Positions 22,816-34,194 of a stretch of DNA of 64,000 nucleotides are shown piece by piece. The stretch's first letter is position 1, and every line of letters begins with the position of its first letter. The stretch comes from Dicyema japonicum. Lineage: Eukaryota > Dicyemida > Rhombozoa > Dicyemidae. The notes under the pieces were generated by a model, which saw nothing but the letters and a program-made list of their open reading frames with translations, ran no database searches and was not told the origin of the DNA. The DNA is taken from assembly GCA_011109175.1 (NCBI GenBank), contig RDEW01000010.1, positions 1,144,796 through 1,208,795 of the forward strand, given 5' to 3'. Made by a program: the position numbers and the translations under genes.

Positions 22816-23135
22816 TGATTCCAGAAAGACAAGGGGAGGAGAATACAGGAGAGGATGGGGATCCTGTACTGCTCTTGCATTTTTCATAATATCAGCCCAT
22901 ATTTTGGAGGTTTCAAGGTATCTGAGAAGGATTTGTGGAGATGAATGTTTGGAAGGTGGTCTGTCCTTGTGAATTTTTGTTGTCCTTTCGAACAGAAGTG
23001 CTTCAAGAGCCGCTTTTTCAATAAAACATTTTGATTTCCCTCCAGTTCCTTCAAGTAAAGGAAACTGGTGGGCAACAGAAAAGTAACAACTCCTTTTTGG
23101 ACAATCGACTTCGAACCTAGACTGTGGTACATCCC
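22816..23135 (-). mobile_element. LINE-like coding fragment, copy 1 of a pair
   Basis: The minus strand encodes KALLFERTTKIHKDRPPSKH followed by SSPQILLRYLETSK. The region at 47500-47700 encodes on the same strand EALLLERQQKSVRMPNLTST and the related LPQKSSRYYKTPR. Both have the same flanks (GACAAGG(G)GGAGG on the plus strand). A shared decayed polymerase C terminus is the simplest reading, but no diagnostic motif remains. Confidence 0.4.
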
Positions 23136-24735
23136 ATCCCTTATTTCAATACTTAGGGTTTCAATGTCCCCAGAGTCGTTAATAAGGAGGACAAGAAGTT
23201 GAATCTACTTCAAGAAGATAAGAACATTAAGTGCATGAAAGCTACGTCACAGTGCACCAAAATTACGTCCCTAGTTCAGCCAATTAACCACGTGGCTAAA
23301 AACAAATTGAAAATGACGTCATCTAAAAATCTTGTAATTTTCAATCATCAATTTTCCCAAGAGAAAACCGCAAACTAATATAATCTTTTTTATAAGCTAA
23401 TCTTAATTCATTAGATTTTAATCGGTTTAGTAAAAATTGTTAAAAATCAACAAACTAAAAAGTGAATTTAAACTTTACAGCCTCTCACGAAAAATTTTCT
23501 ACGGAAAAAGTTTATAAATTTTAATCACTTAACCATTAAATGTTTATTTAATTAAATTTATTTTTAATTATAAATAAAATTATTTAATTTTTAAATTTAA
23601 ATTATTTACGATTCAAATAAAATTTTTAAAGGTACATCCACATTACACTAATAATTTAGTCTAACTTTATTTTCGTGGTAATTTCGTAAAAGATAATAAA
23701 CTCTGAACACAAGTCAATGAAAAACAAAATCAGGCGTTCTCTCTCCAAAAGTTTTGAAAGCTGGTAAGCATTAAAATAATAAACATTACCATTGACGTAA
23801 ATTCTAATTCTAGCAAGCGGAACCTAATTAAAATGGACTCCAATAAATTATACTCCCCTCAGGCGGTTTGGCTAATAGTAACCCCCTAGAACCATAAATT
23901 AAGCTACGATCTGATTTTCAAGGGAAAACCAAAAATTGCTAGTAATTTACGATTTATTCGTAAGACGAAAAATATCTACTTTTTGGGGGCAAATTAGAAA
24001 ATGCGATCTCTGCGTCATTTGAGTACGGTCTCTAGTTCCGAACTTTTTCAACGAGTGGATCGCCTACATTGAAGCCAACGGTACTAAAATTCCCACAGCG
24101 ACCAATTTTGTATTACCCCTGGTTAATCCTCATCAACCATAATAATCCGCGTTTCAGTCACTTTGCTGTTTTAAGCGATCATCCTCCATTTTGGCTTCTA
24201 TCACAATTTTCTATGCAAAATACTAAATTTGTCTGTTGTGTGTCCACGTGTCTGTTTGTCCGCACTATCGATTTTTAGGAAGCAATTTTTCATATTTTAA
24301 TAAATTGCCGTTTATTGGTTTAACGAGCATTCTGTACTTTGCTTTATGTCCTGGTAGTCTGTGGAGACGACGGTATGTGACGGCTGCGTTTGAATTTCAA
24401 TCAAAAGCTTAATTTTGCTGTTTTGGCGGTTATTTCAGTCACTTGACAGTAGCATGGCGATCCCACAGCTACGTGTCAGCCTTAGTCTGCTAGAGAGCTA
24501 TCGCTGTCGAAACATCGGCAGACCTGGTGGGTGAGCCCAAATGCCTTAATGGCTCCTCCAAAACATTTGCCTTTCAATAATTAGGGGGTAACTCTCGATA
24601 CAAGCATTTGTCCCATACATAACGCGTATTCCTTAATCTCCTGTGGTCGAGTATCTCCTTATTCGCTTATTTACATTTTAATCCAATCACTGCAGGAATG
24701 CTGAATATTTCCTTATTTTTGAAATTTGCTATTTT
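23136..24735. other. AT-rich intergenic, no gene recognised
   Basis: A nearly pure A/T block at about 23390-23640 and shorter ones at 24290-24310. No recognisable protein frame, RNA gene or tandem repeat. Confidence 0.45.
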
Positions 24736-24762
24736 TTGTTTTTTTTGGTTTTAAATATTTTC

Positions 24763-26055
24763 ATGAAATTTGATTATTTAGGGACGACGGTTGAGAGAAT
24801 TTACGATTCCTGTTCAAGCAGGGGGGAGATGAAGTCCCTCATATCGTTGTACAATAATTACGAGACCGTCAACCTGTCCGACTATGACTGTGTCTTGGTC
24901 TCCAATATTCTCAAACTGTATTTAATAACGATTGACGGGGGGCTCCTCGAAGACCACAAAAACGACTTCGACATCTTGGCCGGTTCTGGTGCCTTCTTAG
25001 TCGCAGGAAAAAAAGAAGCAACCCACAACGAGGTTCTGTATTTGCTGTCCCTACTGCCGACGGTGAATTATTCGATATTTGGCTGTCTTATTCGACACAT
25101 CAGAATTATGGCTGAACACGTGGCTTCTGAAAGTACAATTTAGGAGGAAAAAACCAAAATGTCGATGGACGACTTGACTGAAATATTCTCAAACGTGCTC
25201 TCGGTGGATGGAAAGTTACTCAAACTAATTTTAACGGACGATGAAGTATTTCCGGGAAAACATTTTGTCAGGTAAATTTATTTCCGGCGAAAAGCAGAAA
25301 TTTCTCAAAAATTGGGGACAAAAATAGCAACGAGCTAATTTTGTCGGAATTGGCTCTCCGTGGAGAAATCGACTTCCACAAATCCTCCATAAATCTGCTC
25401 TCACAGTCAAAGTATAGCAGGGATTCTGGCGTGGAAATCCTGAGGCATAAATATTCCCTGAATTATTTGAAGAATGAGGTAGTTGTGCCTCTCCAATGTA
25501 GCTTGACCACTGCTTGTCCTTTATTCCCCAACCCTCGGAAAATATCGCTAAGGCTAGGAGTTTCTCCACTGAAGAACCGGGGAGAAGTTTTTTGTGGGAA
25601 TAAAATTTAGAATCGAATATTTCTTTTGAAAATAATTTTAATTTGAGCTCAGACTTTCTGTCCGACGTTGAAGAGAATTCAAATCAAGGTTGGAGGTCGA
25701 AATATTGTAGAGGTTAGCGACCCCTTGCAGGACTTGAAGTCAGAACTGAACGCATTGAGTTGACGTCAGCTTATTTTTAGACAAAAAATTAAGGCGGAAA
25801 TAAATTTTGAGAATTTACTGAATTCTGAAAAATTTAGAGACTTTCAAAAATCTACTGATCCTATTGAACAAAAGTCACTACCTTGGAGGGGGAAAATCAG
25901 ATTTTGAGGGTAAATTGTCATTTTTGTATTCTTAGGAGATGAATGAATGGCTAATTAGTCGAATAAGTGATGTTATGGAAGAAAACTCTGTTTTAAAAAA
26001 ATATATTGAATTTTCCAACAATGTCGACAAGATGACTGAAAATAAAGAATATTAA
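24763..26055 (+). CDS. RhoGAP-domain protein with C-terminal coiled coil
   Basis: RhoGAP domains stimulate GTP hydrolysis by Rho-family GTPases. Exon 1 encodes YDCVLVSNILKLYLITIDGG, EVLYLLSLLPTVNYSIFGCL and IRHIRIMAEH. After a 24-nt intron (about 25119-25142) it continues EEKTKMSMDDLTEIFSNVLS. This reproduces the family order 'd.h.vaslLKlyLrelp..., L...LP..N...l..l..hL..va.h, e.NkMs..nLa.vf.p.l'. Further exons joined over introns of 23-26 nt give a polar region and a helical end (LEGENQILR, EMNEWLISRISDVMEENSVL), stop at 26053-26055. The segment before the domain core, ERIYDSCSSRGEMKSL, aligns with 'EGIFRvsGs...v..L', with Asp where the catalytic arginine finger is normally found. The N terminus is short and may lie in unseen exons; one join near 25775 is off by one base. 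A FAM13-like protein is possible. Confidence 0.7.
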
Positions 26056-26160
26056 CAAACAAAGATTTTAAATTTTATATTAATAAATTTTTTAAAATAA
26101 ATAATGCTTTATATCTAATAAATAATAAATAAAAAATAATTATTTTTATCGTGCGTCATG
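26056..26160. other. A/T block after the RhoGAP gene
   Basis: About 90 bp of almost only A and T, with AATAAA-like sequences near 26040-26120, placed directly behind the stop codon. Likely 3' UTR and polyadenylation zone (inference). Confidence 0.4.
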
Positions 26161-26189
26161 TGGTTCACCGTTTCTGGTGGGGTCGGATA

Positions 26190-28425
26190 TAGTCTTAAAC
26201 TATAACTAAAAAGAACCATTTGCTCCCTACCAACCAGAGGACTTCCCACTGGACGGGATTCTTTCAATGTTGGAACATTCTATCGATTGAGACTGTTGAC
26301 CTCAGGAGACGTGGAACAAAATCCAGGCCCAAAGAAGTTAACAATCAAAGGCTTTAACATAAACGGGATCAGAGGAAAGATTGCCGACTTTCCTTATTCT
26401 TGGAGAGGAACAGAGTAGATACCTGCCTTCTCCAGGAAACGAAGCTTTCAAATAACACTCCTACTCCTTTCGTTAATGGATACAACACAATAAGATCCGA
26501 CCGCCCATTTGGCCAAGAAGGGGGGTATACTGACTCTTGTGAGAAAAGGAATAAAATACCTCGAGAACCTTTCTTTCTACAAGAGCCTAATGGAAGACTC
26601 GAACACGGAGCTAATTGGAATCTCTGTTGTAACTTCCATTGGAAAAATTGAAATTGCGAATGTTTATGTTTTTCCTCCTGGCTCCTGCAAGAAAAATTTC
26701 TGCTTTGACCTATCGACCTTGGACAAACTGGAGAACTTGCCATTATGTAGAGACCTGAATGCGAAGCACCCTTCTTGGTTCCGCTACCAGGTCGCTGATA
26801 ACAGAGGAAACCTGCTATTATCCCAAATGCTAAACTTAATAATCATCAACAACCCGAAAAAGATCACTAGGACATCATACAACACGAAGGACATCTCCGG
26901 ACTTATTAATCTGCTCGCCTCGTCTTTCCCCATCATTAATAGGACGGTCCGTTATGACCTCCTGAGTGACCACCATTCAATGATAATGAAGCTGTACTGC
27001 GAGCCACGTTTGTACCGAAGCCTATTCATTTCTATGATTACAAAAATGCAAATTGGACTGGCTTTACGAATTTTGTTGATTCAAAACTGCAAAATTTCCA
27101 CCCTGAAAATTTCTCCTCCATAGTAAAAGCTGTATACTATTACAACAAAATAATCATTGACGGGAGAAAAATTTTACCAGAAAAACATATATAAAAAACG
27201 AAAAATTAAAATACGACTCAAAGACAAAGAAAATAATTATGGAAAGAAACACCCTTTAGAGACACATCGATCACGAGATGTCATTAATCGAATCAGGTCA
27301 CTAAACATTCTTATCACGAAAAGCACGAACAACACCCGAAGGAAGAAACTCATGCGAATCTCTGTTGCAATAAATAATCAGACCTTAATTTCCAACATGG
27401 CTTCAAGGAAGGATTATCAACAACCTCCTTCCAACAACACTAATGAAGATCATAACTGAAGGTCACAAGAACAAGCCAAAACAGGAAAAATCGGTCATAT
27501 GTACAATTGCCATTCAAAAAGCATTCGACTCTGTCCCAAGGAAGATCCTCATACATGGATAGCAAATTTCTTAAGTGGACGCCGATGGAAATTGTCCGTT
27601 GGAAACAAGAGTTCCAGATCGAGATTGTTACCCAATGGTGTACCCCAGGGATCTCCTTTGTCACCAATCCTCCTTAATTTATTTTTGAATGATCTCCCCG
27701 TACCTATGAATAGTAATGACATGCCACTTTCCTATGCGATGACATAGTTGTCGCATCTATGGACGTAAATGTCGAACATGCTAAAGACTACAAGGAAACT
27801 AAACAACAAATATGGATGGTTGTGCGAAAATCGATTAAATGCATGTTCCGGAAGTCAGCAGTCACTCTATTTACTAAGAATAGAAAGATGGGAACGTCAC
27901 GTTAAATGGAGTGCCTATACCACAAAAGAAATCGCAGAAGATACTGGGAGTAACTTTTGATACTTTCCTCTTCTTCTTAGCCCATGTGGAATCCATAATA
28001 TCAACCTGTTCAAAGAAGATCAATTTTGTAAAAGCCTTCCTTTGGAACTGTGGAGGAATTTATCCGCCAGGTATCGGGACCCTCCATAAGCAGTATATCG
28101 AGCCAACAATAGGCTATGCATGTGCTGCATGGGGATCTTACCTGGCGGCAACGAACCTAATAAATTCAAGAGATCATGTCAAGAGCAATAAAATTACTGG
28201 AAAAAAATACAGATAAAGAAATTGCCCCCAGAACACTCGAGTCTATCATAGAACCAACTGGAGGCAAGAGGGGAGAAGAAAGGAAAAGACCTCCGTCCGT
28301 ATAGAAAATGTGTGGGGTCACGGTCGGAGCATCGAAAAAAATGGCCCGATTATTGAGAGATGCCGGGATCACCTAAATATTAGTTAGTGGTTAAGACGGT
28401 GTTTCTTTGGCTTGAATAACAATAA
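26190..28425 (+). mobile_element. Decayed APE-type LINE with an N-terminal 2A-like sequence
   Basis: A frame without ATG from about 26209 reads ...TFYRLRLLTSGDVEQNPGP (2A motif DVEQNPGP at 26308-26331), immediately followed by the endonuclease start LTIKGFNINGIRGKIADF. Then, across frame breaks: CLLQETKL (catalytic QE), RDLNAKHPSW (GDxNxxH position), LLSDHHSMIM (SDHxP). RT pieces: AIQKAFDSVP (motif A), GVPQGSPLSPILLNLFLNDL (motif B), and Y-A-D-D-I-V-V broken by one missing base at about 27735 (motif C). The C-terminal part reads LHKQYIEPTIGYACAAWG, and the frame ends near GGGATCACCTAA. Part of the RT between motifs A and B is deleted. Low-identity 3' relatives lie at 3540, 55740 and 60895. 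Probably CR1/L2/Rex1-like (inference). Not active. Confidence 0.85.
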
Positions 28426-28431
28426 TTTAGG

Positions 28432-28590
28432 GGCAGATAGGTAGCTCCAGGTATATCTGCAGTCCACTGTTTTAAAGCGGTCCCTAGAGAGCCTTACACT
28501 GAGTATAGGAGGCAGAACTCGGAGTTGCCATATGGACAGAGGGTTAAATTGGACAAGGCGCTCTCGGAGTTTCAGCAACCAGCTGCCCAG
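28432..28590 (+). mobile_element. short 3' tail copy of the RLE-type LINE
   Basis: GGGCAGATAGGTAGCTCCAG, TTTAAAGCGGTCCCTAGAGA, GGAGGCAGAACTCGGAGTTG and GGCGCTCTCGGAG correspond to the C-terminal coding end of the minus-strand element at 19797-20000 and the copy at 5490-5650. The frame is broken (stop after 'GADR'). It sits directly behind the APE LINE. Confidence 0.75.
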
Positions 28591-28830
28591 AAGATTTGAA
28601 ACTATGGTTAATACGACTGGGGCAATTTTCTTGTGGAGGATTTGTACGCATGACCTCCCGTCCTTATCGTAAATGTACCGAAACGCAGTAAGCACCATGA
28701 AAAGATTGAAGACTGCTGAGGAAGGCGGGGATCACCTACATTTTTTTCTATTGGACTATTACAGTGGTTTTTTGGTTCAATAAATTTAAATAACAGGAGA
28801 AATTGAATTTGCCAAGGCTCTCCTGGGTCA
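28591..28830 (+). mobile_element. LINE 3' end fragment (2A-LINE family)
   Basis: Ends with GGCGGGGATCACCTACA, the same terminal coding/3' UTR junction as at 28367, 56085 and 61207, preceded by CTTATCGTAAATGTACCGAA (PYRKCTE), which aligns with the RKC/ENV segment of the other tails. Confidence 0.5.
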
Positions 28831-28839
28831 CCATGAAAC

Positions 28840-29440
28840 ACCATTTACAAAGCCCTCCAACGTTTCTAGACTATCCTGTTACCGTCAACATCATTCGAGC
28901 ACCTTCTGAAGGGAACGGGGACCCAAATGCACCTGGCAATTGAGGGCAAAAAACAAAAAGACGACACTTCTATGATAAGGGGAAAGATATAATCTAAAAG
29001 AACCACCACCGCTCTCAGCCCTCCCGGCATCAACAGATCAAAGTTATCAGCGATCACACTCTGAAGCACTTATGGGAGTCCACAGCAATTGCTTCTGGGC
29101 ACTTGAAGGCCAGCGGACTCCTTTTGGAGATCTAGCAGCTTCTATCAAAAATTGATAAAATAATCACCACAAAAGATATTTAATTAAAATTAAATTAAAT
29201 ATTAAATTAATTCCGTAATTAAATATTAAATTACTCACTATCGACTGGTGTTTTTGTATTACTCACATTGTAATTTTTCATCATTTTTTTGGTCATAAAA
29301 TAAGGTTTTTCAATTGACCCGTCATTGTTAACGAGGTCGATAACTAAAATCACAAAAAAGCAAACTGATGCACTCAATGAACGTGGATATTCCAATATCA
29401 TATATATTTAGCATATGGTTGCTTACAATTAACGAACTTA
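28840..29440. other. intergenic, no gene recognised
   Basis: No recognised frame. A/T block at 29160-29230 (TTAATTAAAATTAAATTAAA type), 3' of the SLC44 gene. Confidence 0.4.
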
Positions 29441-29456
29441 TTCCAACAAACTAAAA

Positions 29457-31560
29457 TCACACGAATAAAAGGACAATTATTGGGACCATTGTATTGTTCA
29501 ATTGCCGATCAAGTTTCAGCCAATTCTTAAGGGTCTCGATGACAGAGAATTGTGGAGTAAACCAAACGTAGGATAATAAAGCTAAATTAATTGACGGTGG
29601 ATTACTTGTGAGAATCATACAACTCAAATTACAGATGACTATAACTAGTTTTGCGATAATTCCCGTTACAATTTGACTAAGTTTATCCATGAAAATACCC
29701 GCCTAAATTTTTCGTTTTCAATAAAACTCCATTTTTAGCCGAAATACAAAAATTTTTGCCGCTAATCATCATCTACGCGTAGGAACTATTTGTATACCTG
29801 AGTATATGCTTCTTCCGTGATAAACTTGAGGATTTTTTCAAGACACCAAAAACAGCACGTAAGAGCTCTGCCAAATTTAGCGAGAGTCGATACCTGGTTA
29901 CGAATTTGACGAATTTATTGTCATAATTCCTGAGTTTTTTGGACATGTAGAGCAGAGTAGTTCTGGAGAATTTGACCATAGCGATAATGAGTGACCCAAA
30001 GGCCACGGATCCGAGGTGGTATCTAATCGTAACGAATTAAATGAAAACCGAATAACTATGACGAAAGATTTATTAACGGGAGAGGTTGGGATATCTTCAG
30101 GCTTATTAAAAGCCCAATAATATTGACTAAACGAGCCAGTAATCACACACGTGCTAAAGCCATCAATAAACTGAATCATCCAGAACCATGCGAACAGCAA
30201 GTAGGCCAACAAATATGGCTGAGCTCTAAACTACTTCTTCAACTAACGTGGTAGCCAAGATTTTGAGGAACCGACAGGTGGAGTCAGTAACCTCGTTTTT
30301 TGATACATCACATTCTAGAGTGCTCTGAGATACCGAAGCTTCTCCAGAAGGCTCACGTCTTATGGTGTGGAGATACCTAAAGGTTCATGTGAAATATTAC
30401 GCAGCAATGGTGATACAAAACAAGGTAATTACAACCATTTCCATCACAGGAATCAATGTCCACAAAAACACCCCCCAAATGTGTTTTAATGACCTATTTT
30501 AAGTTTACACAATACTTGGAAATCTCGTTTATAATATGAATGCTAAGTCTGATTAATTTGAAGCACCCAAAAATTATAAGAAGCACAATCAGGGCAGCTA
30601 CCGCTAGTATGATGCCGAACGTAAGATTTAAGTTGTAATATTCCCCATAGGTGTCCACTCTTGTGAAGATGGTGGACGGCCAAGGATCAGCTCCTTCTTT
30701 TTTGAGCTGGGAATATCGTTGAATCAAAAACACCGAGCCTTAAATTAGCAACCTCTACCAACCTACTCCCAGACAACCGATGACTGAAATGAATGAAATG
30801 ACTATCACAGGCCCAGCAAAGCATTTCAGTAGCAGAATGACGATAAAGCAGATGAGAATGGAGATAACCAAGAATCTAACAAATCAAAAAAACGCAGACA
30901 TTAGTAAATCGTATTTTACGGTGATCATGTCCGCAATTCCTTTCAAAAATATATTTTTCAATTTTGTTAAAAATCCATCACTATTTTTTTACTAAATTTT
31001 ACTCTATGGTTTCGTAAATATCTCCGAGAACATCGCTTACATCAAAAGACAATGAATTTTGTAGATTGGGAATACAGTATCTTAAAACTGGAAATTATTC
31101 AAAAAATTAACATGAATTTATTTTCCTTGATGGTGGTGAATTTGTCTCAGAACAGTCCGTCACGCAAGTCTGAAATTGTCATCATCAATTACTCACGCCA
31201 GAACAACGGGCAGATAAAATTTCGGAAAGACATTGTCTTAAATCTTCTGTCTTCAAGTACTTCTTGTCTCTAGATTTATGGATATTATCGAACGTATAGT
31301 CGAATCCATCACCGTTGTCGACCCCGCAAATATGCCCAGAAGAATCTATGGGGTAAAGCAGATATCTGATATCCCCATACATGAAGACTAGTCGTAATAA
31401 AAGTCACAAACCGACAACAAAAAACCCCCAAGACTCAGTATAACACAAGCAAACGGAATAATGCATAGAACGTCCGTGCAACTTCTGTACGACTAAATAT
31501 GAGCAAGGGAACCTCTTCCTTGAAACTCCAATTTGTTGATTTGGCATAAAAATCTGGAAT
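29457..31560 (-). CDS. Choline transporter-like protein (SLC44 family)
   Basis: Multi-span plasma or organellar membrane protein moving choline or ethanolamine. Minus-strand exons joined over introns of 20-28 nt give WSFKEE, SYRSCTDVLC with TM1 (IIPFACVILSLGGF), YGDIRYLLYPIDSSGHICGV, TCVTDCSE, RYCIPN, FLVISILICFIVILLLKCFA, GIILAVAALIVLLIIFGCF, HIWGVFLWTLIPVMEMVVIT, a luminal loop with C..C, LLFAWFWMIQFIDGFSTCVI, GSFSQYYWAFNKPEDIPTSP, YHLGSVAFGSLIIAMVKFSR, CCFWCLEKILKFITEEAYTQ and GKNFCISAKNGVLLK. These are the family signature blocks (YGDPR.vLYP.dS.G..CG, YWAF.KP.DIP, RYHLGS.AFGsLI, CLWCLEKF.KF.NrNAYI, G..FC.SA..A). About ten membrane segments. The first coding exon and start ATG were not located; the C terminus after DRQLNNTMVP is divergent. 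Confidence 0.9.
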
Positions 31561-32090
31561 GGAAATCAATAATGAGAATAATTTGACCTATTTTATAAAT
31601 TTATTTAAATTTTAGTAAAGAACCCTCAAAGTTTAAGTAAATTTTAACAAAATATTAATTTTTTATCTTTTTTATTTATGTTTTCTATTTCTTCTAGTCC
31701 CGTTACACCATGGATTGTAGTTCTTGTTCATCACGAGCTTGTGCGGGCTCAAGAGAGGGACATCGGTTGATAGCTCTGTTGGCACGTGTCTTAATTCGTT
31801 CTTACGGTGCAACAGGCACCGTGTGTCTTTTAGTCAAATTAGGGTTTTTGTTCCCTTTTCTGGATAACCGTGATTTTCTTGGCTTTGTCCCCGATCAAGT
31901 AAAGAGCTCTGCTGGTATCGCATAGTTGATATCCCCAATGCACAAAAATATCCCCATCACTAATTTTATATATCCTCAGGTCACAGGGTGACTTATCTGG
32001 AATTCATCTTTGAAGTCATTTTCTAAGGTTGAATTTCGATTTCTTAAAGTCAAAGTAAGATTCTTCCCCCAACTCTCTTGTAAAAATGTC
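31561..32090. other. intergenic, no gene recognised
   Basis: A/T block at about 31585-31690 upstream of the SLC44 gene, likely promoter side. The plus frame at 31710-31925 (ATG, 71 codons) has no recognisable domain. Confidence 0.35.
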
Positions 32091-32102
32091 TTTACCTTCA
32101 TT

Positions 32103-32570
32103 CTATGGGTATAGCTTCTTGTCCCTGACAACTTCATGAATTAAACGAGTGGCAAATAGATTGAACGCATAAAGGAGTGTTTCACTGTCTGGGAGTAACT
32201 TTAGATCTGAAGAAAGGAGCCTTAGGGGACCAATATGGAGTGGATGATCTATTCTGAGATTGTATATAGATGGGTATGTAATTGATTCTCGGATAGAGAC
32301 AGTGAGGATTGTTGCGGAGGGTGGCGATTCCAAGTGCCTGGAATAACCATCTCCGTTGACGGGGGTCTCTGAGTCACTTTGCGATTGCTTTCCTAATTTC
32401 ATTGAAGAGTCCTTTACCAATTCTTCCAAACGCTTCAGAGGTTTTGAAGGCGATTGGGATGAAACGGAAGCGATCTCTGACTTCTTCAATTTCCTCTGCT
32501 CGGAAAAGTCGCCATTTTGGGAGTCAGAATGAGCAGAAATACAAAACGTGAAACGAGAATAAGCTGGCAC
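32103..32570 (-). CDS. hypothetical protein, 155-codon open frame
   Basis: An uninterrupted minus-strand frame, longer than most chance frames here, beginning at a GTG (no ATG near) and ending at TAG. It shows a polar, Ser/Lys-rich N-terminal half (RKLKKSEIASVSSQSPSKPL) and a more hydrophobic C-terminal half (ITYPSIYNLRIDHPLHIGPL, YAFNLFATRLIHEVVRDKKL). It could be an exon of a multi-exon gene, since a plausible acceptor lies upstream (CAG before CTTATTCTCG). I recognise no family. Confidence 0.35.
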   Translation of the reverse strand: MPAYSRFTFCISAHSDSQNGDFSEQRKLKKSEIASVSSQSPSKPLKRLEELVKDSSMKLGKQSQSDSETPVNGDGYSRHLESPPSATILTVSIRESITYPSIYNLRIDHPLHIGPLRLLSSDLKLLPDSETLLYAFNLFATRLIHEVVRDKKLYP

Positions 32571-32884
32571 ACATCACGTCCCCAACGAGAAATCCTACAT
32601 GTGAATATGGGTGAATTTTCATCCCATCAGATCTCTTCTCATTGCCGCGGTCAGTCCCCCGGAGACTCTATCAGAGATGTGACATTTTATTCAGTTTGTG
32701 GGTAAATTTTATGCAAAATTATTCACAATTTGTAATTTAGGAAACAACTTGTAGGATTATCGGTCAATCCTTTGTTGTGGAAGTAGACCTCTTAGAGAAT
32801 ATCTAACCGCTTATTATTTTCTCTCCCTAACCTCCCAATCTCTTCTAAGGATGATTTAGATTTATAGCAAAAACCCATAAAATG

Positions 32885-33170
32885 GTAGATTGATATCTCC
32901 CAGAAAAGATGTACATATATCCAATGTTCCTCCAAAATTTCCATCCCCTGTATCCAAGTCGTTTTTAGAAGAATTTGTAATGTATCTCCCAAGAGAGATG
33001 TGGTATGTCTCCAATGTTCCTCCAAAGTTTCCATCTCCTGTATCCAAGTCGGTTTTAGTAGACGTTGTAAGGTATCTCCCAATAGAGGTGTGACACATCT
33101 CCAATATGTTCCTCCAAAGTTTCCGCCTCTTAGTGTACCCAAGTGGCTTATCTCTTGGGAGAATTTGTAA
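32885..33170. repeat. 90-bp tandem repeat, three units
   Basis: The phrase CCAATGTTCCTCC recurs at 32921, 33011 and (with a 2-bp insertion) 33101, exactly 90 bp apart, together with TATCCAAGTCG.TTTTAG and TGTATCTCCCAA.AGAG. Because 90 is a multiple of three, the minus strand holds a 116-codon frame with a 30-residue repeat (LLGDTLQRLLKPTWIQEMET). This is most likely a by-product of the period, not a gene. Confidence 0.85.
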
Positions 33171-34190
33171 AATAGCCAGTTAGGTGGGTGGTCAATTGAT
33201 CTGAGGTTGGAGTGGTGACGTAGTGCACGAAATGTGTACCTAGCTTCATGATTGATGGAATCTCATTTCGTATTCTCTTGAGTATGGAAAAGTTTCCGGA
33301 CTTGGAAGATAGCAGAAACCAGAGGTACTGAACAAATGAAGCGTCGGATGCACGTGGGATCCGAATTCGAATCTCGTCCGGTCCAAAATTAAAAAGTTTG
33401 TAAGTCCATCTGTCAGAAGCGAGAATAGATAAAGCAGGCTCTTAGAGACTAACTCTCATCAACTCCCCGTAGTAGCGACTACTATATAGATTTCACACGA
33501 TTTTCTTTAAAATTCAAAAAAATACAAAAATCTGTGTATTCTTTTTTAGTTCGTTTCGCTCATACAAACCTAGCTCCTCGGAGGGCTTTCGCTGCGAAGT
33601 TCGCTTCGCTCATTGCCGACTAATTCCAGTGGAGAAAACTTAACTGGGATGGAGTTGTCTCGAAATGCTTAAGAATTATATGGATAAGCAATCTATTAAA
33701 GGAAGAACGAGGACTTATATGCAATCAGTTGTGACTCTAGAAAGCATGCTAATCGAGCACAACAGGATCCTTTTAAAAACAGAGTGATTATTGGGGTGAT
33801 TTTGGTCAATAAAGGTAAAAAGTCATATGTTCTTTAAAATATAAGATAGTTTTTAGTCAAAAATATTAGATAAATCAAAAATTCAAAATTTAATTTTTTT
33901 GTCAATATTTTTATTAGTTTTTATTTTTTAATTTTTATTTTTATTGGCCGAGTATGACTAGAAGACTGGTCATCTCTTCACTTGTCCGAGTCCACCTACC
34001 AGTTCTCTTCAGAACCAAATATACCTGTCGGATCTCTGGGAGCGTACGCTTTTGGCTGTAACGATTTTGTTAGCCACTGGTGTCTTTCACTTGAAGGGAC
34101 CGGGGGTAAATAAATAAAATAAAAATTAGCCATCCCTCCTACCAGGCATGACATACTTTATTTTTTTGCAAAAAACAGATATCATAACTA
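33171..34190. other. intergenic, no gene recognised
   Basis: A B-box-like ATTCGAATCTC near 33367 suggests another decayed tRNA-derived element (33300-33400). A/T-rich block at about 33830-33950. No protein frame. Confidence 0.35.
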
Positions 34191-34194
34191 ATCG

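Noticed and set aside
26308..26331. 2A motif as evidence of an integrated RNA virus
   Set aside because: It is followed directly by a LINE apurinic endonuclease and RT motifs. No viral capsid, helicase or polymerase motif is near; LINEs with 2A are known.
26369..26743. 124-codon minus-strand frame
   Set aside because: Antisense to the LINE endonuclease, which shows catalytic motifs on the plus strand.
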